A stretch of DNA of 64,000 bases. Origin: Thioalkalivibrio sulfidiphilus (lineage in GTDB: Bacteria; Pseudomonadota; Gammaproteobacteria; Ectothiorhodospirales; Ectothiorhodospiraceae). Below are positions 1 to 10,954 of this stretch, one piece after another. The notes under the pieces were generated by a model. That model ran no database searches. It saw nothing but the letters and a program-made list of their open reading frames with translations, and had not been told where the DNA came from. Numbering within the stretch: position 1 is the stretch's first letter; each line of letters starts with the position of its first letter. The position numbers and the translations under genes are program-made. The stretch covers positions 36,162 to 100,161 of the forward strand of contig NZ_KB898930.1 of NCBI RefSeq assembly GCF_000377945.1, written 5' to 3'.

Positions 1-20
1 GCTCCATCCTGATCGCGACC

Positions 21-377
21 GTGGACCAGGGCTTTCCCCGGTCCGTCCGGTTGACACGACCTGAGCAGTACAAGCAGGTCTTCGGCGACGCGCGCAAGCT
101 CAGCGACGCAGGTTTCACCCTGCTGGTGCGGGACAACGGTGGAGACAGCGCCCGCCTCGGGCTGGCCATCTCCAAGAAGTGCGCCCGGCGCGCCGTGGAC
201 CGGCAACGCATCAAGCGCCTGGTGCGGGAAACATTCAGGCAGCACAGACAACACCTGGCCCCGGTGGACGTGGTGGTCATGTGCCGGCCGACGGTCACCG
301 GCTGGGACAACGCCCGGATCCGCGCCTCCCTGGAGCGATTCTGGGCAAGGTTGAGCACCCCATGCGCAAACCCCTAA
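21..377 (+). CDS. rnpA: Ribonuclease P protein component
   Basis: Protein subunit of RNase P; it helps the catalytic RNA bind pre-tRNA and remove the 5' leader. The 118-aa product has the family length. It shows the FPR-x-x-R-L start typical of RnpA, the SKK segment at about residues 51-53 and the RNR signature [10 protein letters not shown] at 61-70. The start used is GTG at 21. The frame stays open to the left edge of the window, so a start further upstream (outside) cannot be excluded. The gene is followed by yidD and yidC, as in most gammaproteobacteria; rpmH and dnaA would be expected just left of the window. Confidence 0.93.
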   Translation: MDQGFPRSVRLTRPEQYKQVFGDARKLSDAGFTLLVRDNGGDSARLGLAISKKCARRAVDRQRIKRLVRETFRQHRQHLAPVDVVVMCRPTVTGWDNARIRASLERFWARLSTPCANP

Positions 378-610
378 TCCTGCTGATACAGGCCTACCGT
401 CTCCTGCTGAGCCCCTTCCTGGGTCAGCACTGCCGATTCACGCCCAGCTGTTCCTGCTACGCCATCGAGGCCATCGAGCGCCACGGTGCCCTGCGCGGCA
501 CCTGGCTGACCGTCACGCGCCTGGGACGTTGCCATCCCTGGTGCGAAGGCGGGTATGATCCCGTACCCGATACCGACACCTCCCCTTCAAAGACCCACAC
601 AAAGAACTAG
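362..610 (+). CDS. yidD: Membrane protein insertion efficiency factor YidD
   Basis: Small inner-membrane-associated protein that assists YidC-dependent membrane protein insertion. The 82-aa product carries the hallmark cysteine/proline pattern: [11 protein letters not shown] at residues 24-34 and [14 protein letters not shown] at 56-69. The N-terminal amphipathic helix ([17 protein letters not shown]) is typical. It overlaps the 3' end of rnpA by 16 bases in another frame and lies 7 bases before yidC, so rnpA-yidD-yidC look co-transcribed and probably translationally linked. Confidence 0.93.
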   Translation: MRKPLILLIQAYRLLLSPFLGQHCRFTPSCSCYAIEAIERHGALRGTWLTVTRLGRCHPWCEGGYDPVPDTDTSPSKTHTKN

Positions 611-617
611 GCCGGCC

Positions 618-2291
618 ATGGATAACCTTCGCCCCGTACTCTACCTGTCGATGCTGTTGGTGCTGTTCCTGATCTGGCAGGCCTGGAACCGCGATTACGG
701 CCCCCAGCCGGTGGCCGCCCCCGGTGCCCAGGAACAGGTGATGGAGCGCGATGGTGTTCCGGCACCGCCGGCGGACGTGCCCGATGCACCGGTCTCCGAG
801 GCCATGGACGCGCCCATTGAAGTGGCGCCCGCGGAACCGGACCGCCGCCGCATCCGGGTGGTGACCGACGTGCTGGATATCGAGATCGACACCCGCGGCG
901 GTGACCTGGTGCGGGCCGACCTGCCCACCTATCCGGTGAGCCTGCGCACTCCCGACCAGCCGATTCGCCTGCTGGATGAACGCATTCGCCAGTACGTGGC
1001 CCAGTCCGGTCTGATCCACGACCGGGTGCCCGGGATCTCCGGTGAGGGCCGCGCGCCCAGCCACCACGCCATATTCCAGGCCGAACGTGATGAGTACCGC
1101 CTGGCCGATGGCCAGAACGAGCTGCGCGTGCCCCTGACCTGGACCAGCGAGGATGGTGTGCAGGTGACCAAGACCTACACCTTCCGTCGCGGCGACTTCC
1201 TCATCCATGTGGACCACGCGGTGCGTAACAACAGCGACCAGCCCTGGGTGGGTCGCCAGTACCGGCAGATCCGCCACGGCAGTACCCCGAGCCGTGAATC
1301 CTGGTTCCTGTACACCTTCACCGGCGTGGCCTATCACGACGGCCGCTACGAGAAGCTGTCCCTGGAGGACATGGCCGGCAGGTCCCTGGACAAGGATGTG
1401 CAGGGTGGCTGGATCTCCATCATCCAGCACTACTTCCTGACCGCCTGGGTGCCCTTCGAGCACGAGATCAACCAGTTCTACACCCGGGTGCTGGGCACAC
1501 CGGCGCGCCCCGAGCATATCATCGGCATGCGCTCCGAACCCCAGACGGCGGCCCCCGGCGAGGAGACGGTGTTCACCAGCCGATTCTGGGTGGGTCCCAA
1601 GGAGCAGGCGGCACTGAAGGCCATCCAGCCGGGGCTGGAACTGACCGTGGACTACGGCATGCTGTCCTTCCTGGCGAAGCCGCTGTTCTGGGTGCTGGAC
1701 TGGATCCACAACGTGGTGGGCAACTGGGGCTGGGCCATCATCATCCTGACCATCCTCATCAAGCTGGTGTTCTACAAGCTCTCCGAGACCAGCTACCGCT
1801 CCATGGCGAAGATGCGCGCCGTGCAGCCCAAGATGATGCAGCTCAAGGACCGTTACGGCGACGACAAGCAGCGCATGAACCAGGCGCTCATGGAGCTGTA
1901 CAAGAAGGAGAAGATCAACCCACTGGGCGGCTGCCTGCCGATTCTGGTGCAGATCCCGGTGTTCATCGCCCTGTACTGGGTGCTGCTGGAAAGCGTGGAG
2001 CTGCGCCAGGCGCCGTGGATCCTGTGGATCCAGGATCTCTCCGTGCGTGACCCCTACTTCATCCTGCCCATCCTCATGGGCCTGACCATGATCGCCCAGT
2101 ACAAGCTCAACCCGGCGCCTATGGACCCGATCCAGCAGAAACTGATGATGGCCCTGCCGTTCGTGTTCACCGTGTTCTTCGCCTTCTTCCCGGCGGGCCT
2201 GGTGCTGTACTGGTTCGTGAACAACCTGCTGTCCATCGCCCAGCAGTGGTACATCACGCGCAACATCGAGAAGGCCGGCAAGAAGGGCTGA
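618..2291 (+). CDS. yidC: Membrane protein insertase YidC (Oxa1 family)
   Basis: Inner-membrane insertase and chaperone that works alone or with SecYEG, for example on the Fo ATPase subunits encoded downstream. The 557-aa product has an N-terminal membrane segment (about residues 5-21) and a large periplasmic domain. The conserved YidC/Oxa1 core runs from about residue 350 to 545 and includes the positively charged cytoplasmic loop after the second membrane segment (SYRSMAKMRAVQPKMMQLK). Start ATG 618 is chosen because the protein then begins MDNLRPVLYLSMLLVLFLIW, the normal YidC N-terminus; an upstream in-frame ATG at 555 would add an untypical extension. Confidence 0.95.
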   Translation: MDNLRPVLYLSMLLVLFLIWQAWNRDYGPQPVAAPGAQEQVMERDGVPAPPADVPDAPVSEAMDAPIEVAPAEPDRRRIRVVTDVLDIEIDTRGGDLVRADLPTYPVSLRTPDQPIRLLDERIRQYVAQSGLIHDRVPGISGEGRAPSHHAIFQAERDEYRLADGQNELRVPLTWTSEDGVQVTKTYTFRRGDFLIHVDHAVRNNSDQPWVGRQYRQIRHGSTPSRESWFLYTFTGVAYHDGRYEKLSLEDMAGRSLDKDVQGGWISIIQHYFLTAWVPFEHEINQFYTRVLGTPARPEHIIGMRSEPQTAAPGEETVFTSRFWVGPKEQAALKAIQPGLELTVDYGMLSFLAKPLFWVLDWIHNVVGNWGWAIIILTILIKLVFYKLSETSYRSMAKMRAVQPKMMQLKDRYGDDKQRMNQALMELYKKEKINPLGGCLPILVQIPVFIALYWVLLESVELRQAPWILWIQDLSVRDPYFILPILMGLTMIAQYKLNPAPMDPIQQKLMMALPFVFTVFFAFFPAGLVLYWFVNNLLSIAQQWYITRNIEKAGKKG

Positions 2292-2306
2292 TGGGCCTGG
2301 TTCCCC

Positions 2307-2374
2307 GTAGGTCGGCCTTCAGGCCGACAGCGATGTGCGCCTGGCCCCGCAAGTCGGCCTGAAGGCCGACCCAC
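2307..2374. repeat. REP-like palindrome pair (GTAGGTCGG family)
   Basis: Two palindromes face each other: GTAGGTCGGCCTTCAGGCCG at the left and its near-inverse at 2353-2370. This is a REP pair between yidC and mnmE. The same family recurs at 6355, 15489 and 39223. It could act as a transcription-attenuating or mRNA-stabilising structure after yidC; that role is inference. Confidence 0.75.
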
Positions 2375-2390
2375 GGTATCCGGATCTTCC

Positions 2391-3731
2391 ATGGCCGATT
2401 CCCCCGAGGACACCATCGCCGCCATCGCCACGCCCCCGGGCTTCGGCGGGGTGGGGGTGGTGCGGGTCTCCGGTCCGAGGGTCACCGCCGTCGCCAAGGC
2501 CCTCCTGGGCCGAGTCCCCGCCCCCCGTCATGCCACCTACGCACCTTTCCTGGGCGAACAGGGCGAGACTCTGGACGACGGCATCGCGCTGTTCTTCCCC
2601 GGCCCCCGTTCCTACACCGGAGAGGACACCCTGGAACTCCAGGGCCATGGCGGCCCGGTGGTGCTCGACCTGCTGCTCACCCGCTGCCTGTCCCTGGGCT
2701 GCCGCGCGGCCCGGCCCGGGGAATTCACCGAACGGGCGTTTCTGAACGGTCGCCTGGACCTGGCCCAGGCGGAAGCGGTCGCCGATCTCATCGAGGCCGG
2801 CTCCGCCCAGGCGGCGCGCTCGGCAAGACGCGCCCTGGAAGGTGCGCTCTCCCACGAGGTGAATGACCTGCTGGATGCCCTGACCGGCCTGCGGGTCTCG
2901 GTGGAGGCGGCCCTGGATTTTCCCGACGAGGACGTGGACATCCTGCGCGAGGCGCAGGTGCAGGCGCGTCTTGAAGATCTGTCCGGGAGAATCGATCGGC
3001 TCATCCGGGGCGCCGCCCAGGGCGCGCTGCTGCGCGAGGGCCTGCGCCTGGTGATCGCCGGGCGGCCCAACGCCGGCAAGTCCAGCCTGCTCAACCGCCT
3101 GGTGCGCCGCGAGGCGGCCATCGTCACCCACATCCCCGGCACCACCCGGGACGTGTTGCGCGAGACCGTGAGCCTGGACGGCCTGCCCCTGCACCTGGTG
3201 GACACCGCAGGCCTGCGCGACTCCGACGACCCGGTGGAACAGGAAGGCATCCGCCGCGCCTGGGCCGAGATCGAGGCCGCCGACGCGGTGCTGCTGGTGG
3301 TGGACGACGCCTTGGGGGAGGGCGAGGAGGAGGCCGCCATCCGCGCGCGCCTGCCCGCCCATCTACCGGTGATCTGCGTGCACAACAAGATCGACCTCAC
3401 CGCCCGGGCGCCGGGCGAGCAGGGTGGCATCCTCTACCTCAGCGCCCAGGACGGGCAGGGGGTGGACAGCCTGCGCGAGCATCTCAAGGCACGGGCAGGA
3501 TTCTCCGGCGGCGAAGGCCTGTTCCTGGCCCGGCGCCGGCACCTGGATGCCCTGAGCCGCACCGTCGGTCACGTGGCCACCGCCCGGGATGCCCTGGCCG
3601 CCGGTGCCGGACCGGAGCTAGTGGCCGAGGACCTGCGCCTGGCCCAGGAGACCCTGGGCGAGATCACCGGACGCTTCTCCTCCGACGACCTGCTGGGTCG
3701 GATCTTCTCCACCTTCTGCATCGGCAAATAG
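2391..3731 (+). CDS. mnmE: tRNA modification GTPase MnmE
   Basis: GTPase that with MnmG installs the cmnm5 group on U34 of certain tRNAs. The 446-aa product has the expected order: N-terminal formyl-THF-binding domain, helical domain, and an inserted G domain with P-loop GRPNAGKSS at about residue 224, DTAG near 270 and NKID near 332. It ends in FCIGK, the conserved C-terminus whose cysteine is needed for activity. Length is as in other proteobacteria. mnmG follows 71 bases downstream, so both partners of the complex are adjacent. Confidence 0.97.
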   Translation: MADSPEDTIAAIATPPGFGGVGVVRVSGPRVTAVAKALLGRVPAPRHATYAPFLGEQGETLDDGIALFFPGPRSYTGEDTLELQGHGGPVVLDLLLTRCLSLGCRAARPGEFTERAFLNGRLDLAQAEAVADLIEAGSAQAARSARRALEGALSHEVNDLLDALTGLRVSVEAALDFPDEDVDILREAQVQARLEDLSGRIDRLIRGAAQGALLREGLRLVIAGRPNAGKSSLLNRLVRREAAIVTHIPGTTRDVLRETVSLDGLPLHLVDTAGLRDSDDPVEQEGIRRAWAEIEAADAVLLVVDDALGEGEEEAAIRARLPAHLPVICVHNKIDLTARAPGEQGGILYLSAQDGQGVDSLREHLKARAGFSGGEGLFLARRRHLDALSRTVGHVATARDALAAGAGPELVAEDLRLAQETLGEITGRFSSDDLLGRIFSTFCIGK

Positions 3732-3738
3732 CCGGTCC

Positions 3739-3768
3739 TTGGTGCAGACGGCCCCCCGGGCGTAAAAT
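3739..3768 (+). promoter_or_regulatory. Candidate sigma70 promoter for mnmG
   Basis: TTGGTG and TAAAAT are separated by 18 bases in the mnmE-mnmG gap, placing a start site about 28 bases before the mnmG ATG. The -35 is imperfect and the spacer is GC-rich, so this is a moderate prediction. Confidence 0.4.
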
Positions 3769-3802
3769 TCCAAGACTTTTCCTGCGAATAAGGTCCGGAT
3801 GT

Positions 3803-5722
3803 ATGGGATTCGAAGCAAGCTATGACGTGATCGTGGTCGGCGGCGGCCACGCCGGGACCGAGGCGGCGCTCGCCTCGGCGCGCACGGGCGCGCGCACCCT
3901 GCTGCTCACCCACAACATCGAGACCATCGGCCAGATGAGCTGCAACCCGGCCATCGGCGGCATCGGCAAGGGACACCTGGTCAAGGAGATCGATGCCCTG
4001 GGCGGACTCATGGCCCGGGCGGCGGACCGGGGCGGCATCCATTTCCGCACCCTCAACAGCCGCAAGGGGCCGGCGGTGCGCGCCACCCGCGCCCAGGCGG
4101 ACCGGGTGCGCTACAAGGCCGCGGTTCGATCCGTGGTGGAGAACACGCCGCACCTGTTCCTGTTCCAGCAGGCGGTGGATGACCTGATCGTGGAAGGCGA
4201 ACGGGTCGCGGGCGTCATCACCCAGACCGGTCTGCGCTTTCGCGCCCCGGCCGTGGTGCTCACCGTGGGCACCTTCCTGGGCGGACGCATCCATGTGGGC
4301 GAGGCCCAGCATGCCGGGGGACGGGCCGGCGATCCGCCGTCCATCGCCCTGGCTGCGCGCCTGCGGGAACTGGCCCCCCGGGTGGGCCGGCTCAAGACCG
4401 GCACCCCGCCGCGCATCGACGGGCGCAGCATCGATTATGCACAGCTCACCGAACAGCCCGGCGACGATCCACGCCCGGTGTTCTCTTTCGTCGGCTCCCG
4501 GGACGAACACCCGCCCCAGGTGAGCTGCTGGATCGCGCGCACCACCGACCGCACCCACGGCATCATCCGCGGCGCCCTGCATCGTTCGCCCATGTACAGC
4601 GGCGCCATCGAGGGGGTGGGGCCGCGCTACTGCCCGTCCATCGAGGACAAGGTGGTGCGCTTTGCCGACAAGGACAGCCACCAGGTGTTCATCGAGCCCG
4701 AGGGCCTGGACACCCACGAGGTCTACCCCAACGGCATCTCCACCAGCCTGCCCTTCGACGTGCAGTTCGAGCTGGTGCGCTCCATCCCCGGCTTCGAGCA
4801 GGCGCACATCACGCGCCCCGGCTATGCCATCGAGTACGACTACTTCGATCCCCGGGACTTAAAGCCCAGTCTCGAGACCCGATGCCTCGCCGGCCTCTTC
4901 TTCGCCGGCCAGATCAACGGCACCACCGGTTACGAGGAGGCAGCCGCCCAGGGTCTGGTGGCGGGGCTCAACGCGGCGCGCAGCGTGCGCGAGCTGGCCC
5001 CCTGGTGCCCGCGCCGGGACGAGGCCTACATCGGCGTGCTCATCGACGACCTGATCACCCGGGGCACCGCCGAGCCCTACCGCATGTTCACCAGCCGCGC
5101 CGAGTACCGGCTCATGCTGCGCGAGGACAACGCGGACCTGCGCCTTACCCCCCTGGGCCGGGACCTGGGCCTGGTGGACGACGCGCGCTGGGCCGCCTTC
5201 TGCACCAAGCGCGAGGCGGTGGAGCGGGAGACGCAGCGGCTCGCCGCCACCCGCCTGGATCCGGAGCGCGTGGACCGGGAGGCCGCCGAGCGGGTCATCG
5301 GCGGACCTCTCAGCCGCGAGCAGAACCTGCTGGATCTGCTGCGCCGGCCGGAAGTGGACTATGCCGCGCTCATGGGCCTGGCAGGGGCAGGTCCCGGGGT
5401 GGAGGACCCCCTGGTGGCGGAGCAGGTGGAGATCGGCGCCAAGTACGCCGGCTACATCCAGCGCCAGCAGGACGAGGTGGCCCGCCAGCAGCGCCACGAG
5501 CATCTGGCCCTGCCGGAGGGCCTGGACTATGCCGCCATCACCGGCCTGTCCATGGAGGTGCGCCAGAAGCTCGCCGCCCACCGGCCCCACACCCTGGGCC
5601 AGGCGGCGCGCATCCCCGGCGTGACCCCGGCGGCCGTATCCCTGCTGCTGGTGCACATCAAGCGCCAGGGGGCCAACGGGCCGCAGTCACCCCGGCCCGA
5701 TGACGGCCGCGCCCGGGCGTGA
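3803..5722 (+). CDS. mnmG: tRNA uridine-5-carboxymethylaminomethyl modification enzyme MnmG (GidA)
   Basis: FAD-dependent partner of MnmE in U34 tRNA modification. The 639-aa product is full length. The N-terminal Rossmann FAD motif [10 protein letters not shown] begins at residue 13, followed by the [20 protein letters not shown] family signature. The second conserved region ([21 protein letters not shown]) lies near residues 368-388. The ATG at 3803 gives the standard N-terminus; an ATG at 3799 is out of frame. The rsmG start codon overlaps the mnmG stop, the usual mnmG-rsmG coupling. Confidence 0.97.
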   Translation: MGFEASYDVIVVGGGHAGTEAALASARTGARTLLLTHNIETIGQMSCNPAIGGIGKGHLVKEIDALGGLMARAADRGGIHFRTLNSRKGPAVRATRAQADRVRYKAAVRSVVENTPHLFLFQQAVDDLIVEGERVAGVITQTGLRFRAPAVVLTVGTFLGGRIHVGEAQHAGGRAGDPPSIALAARLRELAPRVGRLKTGTPPRIDGRSIDYAQLTEQPGDDPRPVFSFVGSRDEHPPQVSCWIARTTDRTHGIIRGALHRSPMYSGAIEGVGPRYCPSIEDKVVRFADKDSHQVFIEPEGLDTHEVYPNGISTSLPFDVQFELVRSIPGFEQAHITRPGYAIEYDYFDPRDLKPSLETRCLAGLFFAGQINGTTGYEEAAAQGLVAGLNAARSVRELAPWCPRRDEAYIGVLIDDLITRGTAEPYRMFTSRAEYRLMLREDNADLRLTPLGRDLGLVDDARWAAFCTKREAVERETQRLAATRLDPERVDREAAERVIGGPLSREQNLLDLLRRPEVDYAALMGLAGAGPGVEDPLVAEQVEIGAKYAGYIQRQQDEVARQQRHEHLALPEGLDYAAITGLSMEVRQKLAAHRPHTLGQAARIPGVTPAAVSLLLVHIKRQGANGPQSPRPDDGRARA

Positions 5723-6351
5723 CCGCACTCGACGAGACCGCCCGCGCGGACCTGGTGCGCGGAATGGAGGCACTGGGCCTGCCAGCGAACCTGGGCCAGC
5801 TGCTGGGTGCCTACCTGGAACTGCTGTTGCGCTGGAACAAGGCCTACAACCTCACGGCGGTGACCGAGCCCCGCCGGATGGTCACCCACCATCTCCTCGA
5901 CAGTCTGGCAGTCCTGCCCTGGATACACGGTTCGCGCATCGCGGATATCGGCAGCGGGGCTGGCCTTCCGGGCATCCCGCTGGCCATCGCCCGGCCGGAT
6001 CTGACGGTGGTGCTGGTGGACACCGTGGGCAAGAAGGTGCGTTTCCAGAAACAGGCCATCCTGGAACTGGGTCTGGCGAATGCGAGCGCGGTGCACGCCC
6101 GGGTGGAAAACTATCGCCCGGATGAGCCCTTTGATACAGTCATCAGCCGTGCCTTTGCGGCCACGGCGGATTTCGTGGCCCTGGCCGGACACCTGGTGAG
6201 CGCCGGGGGAAGGATGCTCGCCATGAAGGGCCGCGATCCGGGCGACGAACTGAAGGCGCTGCCCGAACCCTGGGTGGTGGTGGACGTCCACCAGATCCGG
6301 GTGCCGGGTCTGACAGCCGAACGACACCTGGTGGAACTGCGCCGAAACTGA
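5719..6351 (+). CDS. rsmG: 16S rRNA (guanine527-N7)-methyltransferase RsmG
   Basis: SAM-dependent methyltransferase acting on G527 of 16S rRNA (the GidB family, linked to low-level streptomycin resistance when lost). The 210-aa product shows the family's [10 protein letters not shown] segment and the SAM-binding motif [17 protein letters not shown] at about 74-90. Start is GTG at 5719 in a GTGA overlap with the mnmG stop, indicating translational coupling. A REP pair follows immediately and parA comes next. Confidence 0.95.
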   Translation: MTALDETARADLVRGMEALGLPANLGQLLGAYLELLLRWNKAYNLTAVTEPRRMVTHHLLDSLAVLPWIHGSRIADIGSGAGLPGIPLAIARPDLTVVLVDTVGKKVRFQKQAILELGLANASAVHARVENYRPDEPFDTVISRAFAATADFVALAGHLVSAGGRMLAMKGRDPGDELKALPEPWVVVDVHQIRVPGLTAERHLVELRRN

Positions 6352-6354
6352 CCC

Positions 6355-6424
6355 GCAGGTCGGGCTTCAGCCCGACAGCAGTGGTTTTGACAGGCAGCAT
6401 ATCGGGCTGAAGCCCGACCTACGG
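6355..6424. repeat. REP-like palindrome pair (GTAGGTCGG family)
   Basis: Two copies of the self-complementary TCGGGCTTCAGCCCGA core in opposite orientation, about 30 bases apart, fill the gap between rsmG and parA. The right copy ends in CCTACGG, the complement of the GTAGG head. Same family as at 2307 and 39223. Confidence 0.8.
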
Positions 6425-6469
6425 ATGCCGTGCAGGTGTCCGAATGAAGATCACGATGAGGGTACACCC

Positions 6470-7264
6470 ATGGCCAAGATCCTGACCATCGCCAACCAGA
6501 AGGGCGGGGTGGGCAAGACCACCACCAGCGTCAACCTGGCGGCTTCACTCGCGGCCACCAAGCGCCGGGTGCTGATGATCGATCTGGATCCCCAGGGCAA
6601 TGCCACCATGGGCAGCGCCGTGGACAAGCACGACCTGGAATTCACCAGCGGTGACGTACTCATGGGCCGCACGCCGATACGCGAGGCCATCCAGTACGTG
6701 GAGGCGGTGGGCTACAGCATCCTGCCGGCCAATGCCGACCTCACCGAGGCGGAGGTGAGCCTGATGCAGGCGGAGCGCCGCGAGTTCCGGCTCAAGGAGG
6801 CCCTCGCGCCGGTGGTCGCCGAGTTCGACTACATCATCATCGACTGCCCGCCGTCCCTGAACATGCTCACGGTCAACGCCCTGGTGGCGGCCACCGGCGT
6901 GCTGATCCCCATGCAGTGCGAGTACTACGCCCTGGAAGGCCTCTCGGCCCTGACCCGCACCATCGAGAGCATCCGCCAGTCCGTGAATCCGGACCTGCAG
7001 GTGGAAGGCGTGCTGCGCACCATGTACGACCCGCGCAACAACCTGGCCACCGATGTCTCCGCGCAGCTCGAGCAGCACTTCGGCGAGCGGGTCTACCGCA
7101 CCATCATCCCGCGCAACGTGCGTCTGGCCGAGGCGCCCAGCTACGGGCTGCCGATCCTCCTGTATGATAAGCCGTCCCGCGGCGCCATGGCCTACCTGGC
7201 CCTGGCCGGCGAGATCCTGCGACGGGAGCGCGGCACCACGCCGGCCCCCGCCGCCAGCGCCTGA
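6470..7264 (+). CDS. parA: Chromosome partitioning ATPase ParA (Soj)
   Basis: Walker-type ATPase that with ParB and parS segregates the origin region. The 264-aa product has the deviant Walker A motif KGGVGKTT at residues 11-18, a Walker B region (DYIIIDCPPSLN) and the ParA signature EYYALEGLS. Start ATG 6470 is preceded by GAGGG at good spacing and gives the standard MAKILTIANQ beginning; an upstream ATG at 6425 would add 15 untypical residues. parB follows 55 bases later. The position between rsmG and atp genes is the usual origin-proximal place. Confidence 0.96.
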   Translation: MAKILTIANQKGGVGKTTTSVNLAASLAATKRRVLMIDLDPQGNATMGSAVDKHDLEFTSGDVLMGRTPIREAIQYVEAVGYSILPANADLTEAEVSLMQAERREFRLKEALAPVVAEFDYIIIDCPPSLNMLTVNALVAATGVLIPMQCEYYALEGLSALTRTIESIRQSVNPDLQVEGVLRTMYDPRNNLATDVSAQLEQHFGERVYRTIIPRNVRLAEAPSYGLPILLYDKPSRGAMAYLALAGEILRRERGTTPAPAASA

Positions 7265-7319
7265 GCATCACGCATCGCCACCCGCGCGAATTTCTCCGAA
7301 AAACCGAGACTGAAGAGCC

Positions 7320-8180
7320 ATGGCTAGAAGGAAGACCGGACTGGGCCGCGGACTGGACGTGCTGCTGAGCAGCGCCGGCGCCGCCCAGCGTGAGCAGGAG
7401 GATTCCAACCTGCGCCAGATCCCGGTGGATCAGATCCGCCGCGGCAAGTACCAGCCCCGCATCCACATCAAGCAAGAGGCCCTCGAGGATCTGGCCGCCT
7501 CCATCCGCGCCCAGGGCGTGGTGCAGCCGGTGGTGGTGCGGCCCATGGGCCAGGGCTACGAGCTGATCGCCGGCGAACGGCGCTGGCGCGCCGCCCAGCT
7601 GGCGGGCCTGCACGAGGTCCCGGCGGTGGTGCGCGACATCCCCGACCAGGCCGCCGCCGCCATGGCCCTGATCGAGAACATCCAGCGGGAGAACCTCAAC
7701 CCCATCGAGGAGGCCCGCGCCCTGCACCGGCTCATCCAGGAATTCGAGATGACCCACCAGCAGGCGGCGGAATCCGTGGGCCGCTCCCGCACCGGCGTGA
7801 CCAACCTGCTGCGCCTGCTGGAGCTGGGCGAGGTGGCCAGCCGACTGCTGGACGAGGGCCAGATGGAGATGGGGCATGCCCGCGCCCTGCTGGTACTGCC
7901 CGCCGAGCTGCAGGACGAGACCGCCCGCAAGGTGGTGGCCAAGGGCCTGTCGGTGCGCGAGACCGAGCGCCTGGTGCAGAACCTCCTGAAACAGGATCGT
8001 CACAAGACCGAGGTAAAGTCCCCGGCGGGCAACCCGGACGTGCGCCGCCTGGAGGAATCCCTGTCCGAGCGCCTGGGCGCGCCCGTGAACATCCAGTACA
8101 ACAACAAGGGCAAGGGCAAGCTGGTGATCCAGTACAACTCTCTGGATGAACTGGACGGCATCCTGGAGCACATCCGCTAG
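7320..8180 (+). CDS. parB: Chromosome partitioning protein ParB (Spo0J)
   Basis: CTPase and DNA-binding clamp that loads on parS and works with ParA. The 286-aa product begins with the typical basic KTGLGRGLDVLLS segment. It then has the ParB/Srx domain with GERRWRAAQLAGL (about 85-97) and ENIQRENLNPIEEA (about 119-132). A helix-turn-helix around 150-175 and a C-terminal dimerisation domain follow. I did not find a parS palindrome (TGTTTCACGTGAAACA) by eye in this window. Confidence 0.96.
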   Translation: MARRKTGLGRGLDVLLSSAGAAQREQEDSNLRQIPVDQIRRGKYQPRIHIKQEALEDLAASIRAQGVVQPVVVRPMGQGYELIAGERRWRAAQLAGLHEVPAVVRDIPDQAAAAMALIENIQRENLNPIEEARALHRLIQEFEMTHQQAAESVGRSRTGVTNLLRLLELGEVASRLLDEGQMEMGHARALLVLPAELQDETARKVVAKGLSVRETERLVQNLLKQDRHKTEVKSPAGNPDVRRLEESLSERLGAPVNIQYNNKGKGKLVIQYNSLDELDGILEHIR

Positions 8181-8187
8181 ACCGCAT

Positions 8188-8217
8188 TTGACCGCATGAT
8201 CAGCGTTCTCTTATAAT
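8188..8217 (+). promoter_or_regulatory. sigma70 promoter of the atp operon
   Basis: TTGACC at 8188-8193 and a perfect TATAAT at 8212-8217 with an 18-base spacer lie just after the parB stop. The predicted start near 8225 leaves a leader of about 120 bases before atpI, containing two G-runs (8284-8291 and 8304-8310). Confidence 0.7.
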
Positions 8218-8344
8218 CCGGCGCCTTCAGACCGCCAGCGGTATTTCGCGAATGGACACGCGATTAGTGCCCTGGCGACGCTCCCGGGGGGGGGTCATAA
8301 CCGGGGGGGAACAGCGAATTTGCCCGAAGACATAGAGAACGCCC

Positions 8345-9510
<1,166 letters not shown>

Positions 9511-9549
9511 TTTGGCGCCAGCCCTGGTTCGCCGGGGCAGGCATTTTTG

Positions 9550-9862
<313 letters not shown>

Positions 9863-9923
9863 CGGAACTGACAGAACTCCAGTCATTCATCCGTTATGAA
9901 CCGTCATACCAGGGGGTAGCAAC

Positions 9924-10394
9924 GTGAACATCAATCTCACGCTGCTCGGCCAGATGATCACCTTCGGTTTGCTGGTGTGGGTCACGATGAAGTTCGTGTG
10001 GCCCCCCATCATCCAGGCGATGCAGGAACGTCAGAAGAAGATCGCTGACGGCCTTGCCGCCGCCGAGCGTGGCAAGCACGAACAGCAGCTCGCCGAGGAA
10101 AAAGCCAAGCAGGTCCTGCAGGAAGCCAAGCAGCAGGCCGCGGAGATCATCGCCCAGGCGCAGAAACGCGCCAACGAGATCGTCGAGGCCTCGAAGGATA
10201 CCGCCCGCATCGAAGGCGAGCGTATCAAGGCAACCGCGCAGTCCGAGATCGAGCAGGAAGTCCACCGCGCGCGCGAAGAACTGCGCAAGCAGGTGGGTGC
10301 CATCGCAGTCGTCGGGGCCGAGCGTATCCTGAAGAAGGAAATCGATCCCAAGGCCCACGACCAGGTGATTCAGGACCTGGTGGCACAGATCTAG
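9924..10394 (+). CDS. atpF: ATP synthase Fo subunit b
   Basis: Peripheral stalk subunit. The 156-aa product has one N-terminal membrane helix ([23 protein letters not shown]) followed by a long charged, Ala/Gln/Glu/Lys-rich coiled coil (about residues 35-140) typical of the b dimer. Length matches the 156-residue E. coli subunit. The gene follows atpE and precedes atpH by 10 bases. Confidence 0.96.
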   Translation: MNINLTLLGQMITFGLLVWVTMKFVWPPIIQAMQERQKKIADGLAAAERGKHEQQLAEEKAKQVLQEAKQQAAEIIAQAQKRANEIVEASKDTARIEGERIKATAQSEIEQEVHRAREELRKQVGAIAVVGAERILKKEIDPKAHDQVIQDLVAQI

Positions 10395-10404
10395 GTGATT
10401 CCAT

Positions 10405-10941
10405 ATGTCTGAACTCACCACGCTTGCTCGGCCTTACGCCAAGGCGGTCTTCGAAGTGGCGCAGGGCGCCGGTGACCTGGCCCGCTGGTCCGACCAGCTG
10501 GGCTTCATGGCCGCCGTCGTCCGCGACCCCACCATGAAGGCCTTCCTGGACAGCCCGAAGCTCACCCGCGAAGCCGCAGCCGATACCATCATCGGTGTCT
10601 GCGAAGGCCGCATCGACGACCAGGGTAAGAACTTCGTTCGCCTGCTGGCCGAGAACGGCCGCCTGACCCTGCTCCCCGAGATCGCCGCCATCTATGAAGT
10701 GATGCGCGCCGAAGCGGAAGGCAAGGTGGAGGCGCTGGTCGTCTCCGCGCAGCCCGTCAGCGATGCGCAGAAGTCCGCCATTGCCCAGTCCCTCGCCAAG
10801 CGCCTCGGGCGCGAGGTGGAGCTGGTCTGCGAGGTGGACGAGAGTCTCATCGGCGGTGCCGTGATCCGAGCGGGCGACCTGGTCATCGATGGTTCAGTGC
10901 GCGGGCGTCTGGAACGCATGGCCGCCAACCTGAGCCGCTAA
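10405..10941 (+). CDS. atpH: ATP synthase F1 subunit delta
   Basis: Connects the F1 head to the b stalk. The 178-aa product has the N-terminal six-helix domain beginning [12 protein letters not shown] and the C-terminal signature [31 protein letters not shown] in pieces near residues 134-170. Length is normal. It lies 13 bases before atpA. Confidence 0.96.
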   Translation: MSELTTLARPYAKAVFEVAQGAGDLARWSDQLGFMAAVVRDPTMKAFLDSPKLTREAAADTIIGVCEGRIDDQGKNFVRLLAENGRLTLLPEIAAIYEVMRAEAEGKVEALVVSAQPVSDAQKSAIAQSLAKRLGREVELVCEVDESLIGGAVIRAGDLVIDGSVRGRLERMAANLSR

Positions 10942-10954
10942 GAGGATTTATCCA

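Noticed and set aside
6470..8180. parS site near parAB
   Set aside because: No TGTTTCACGTGAAACA-type palindrome was found by eye in the par region or elsewhere in the window; a pattern search would settle it.
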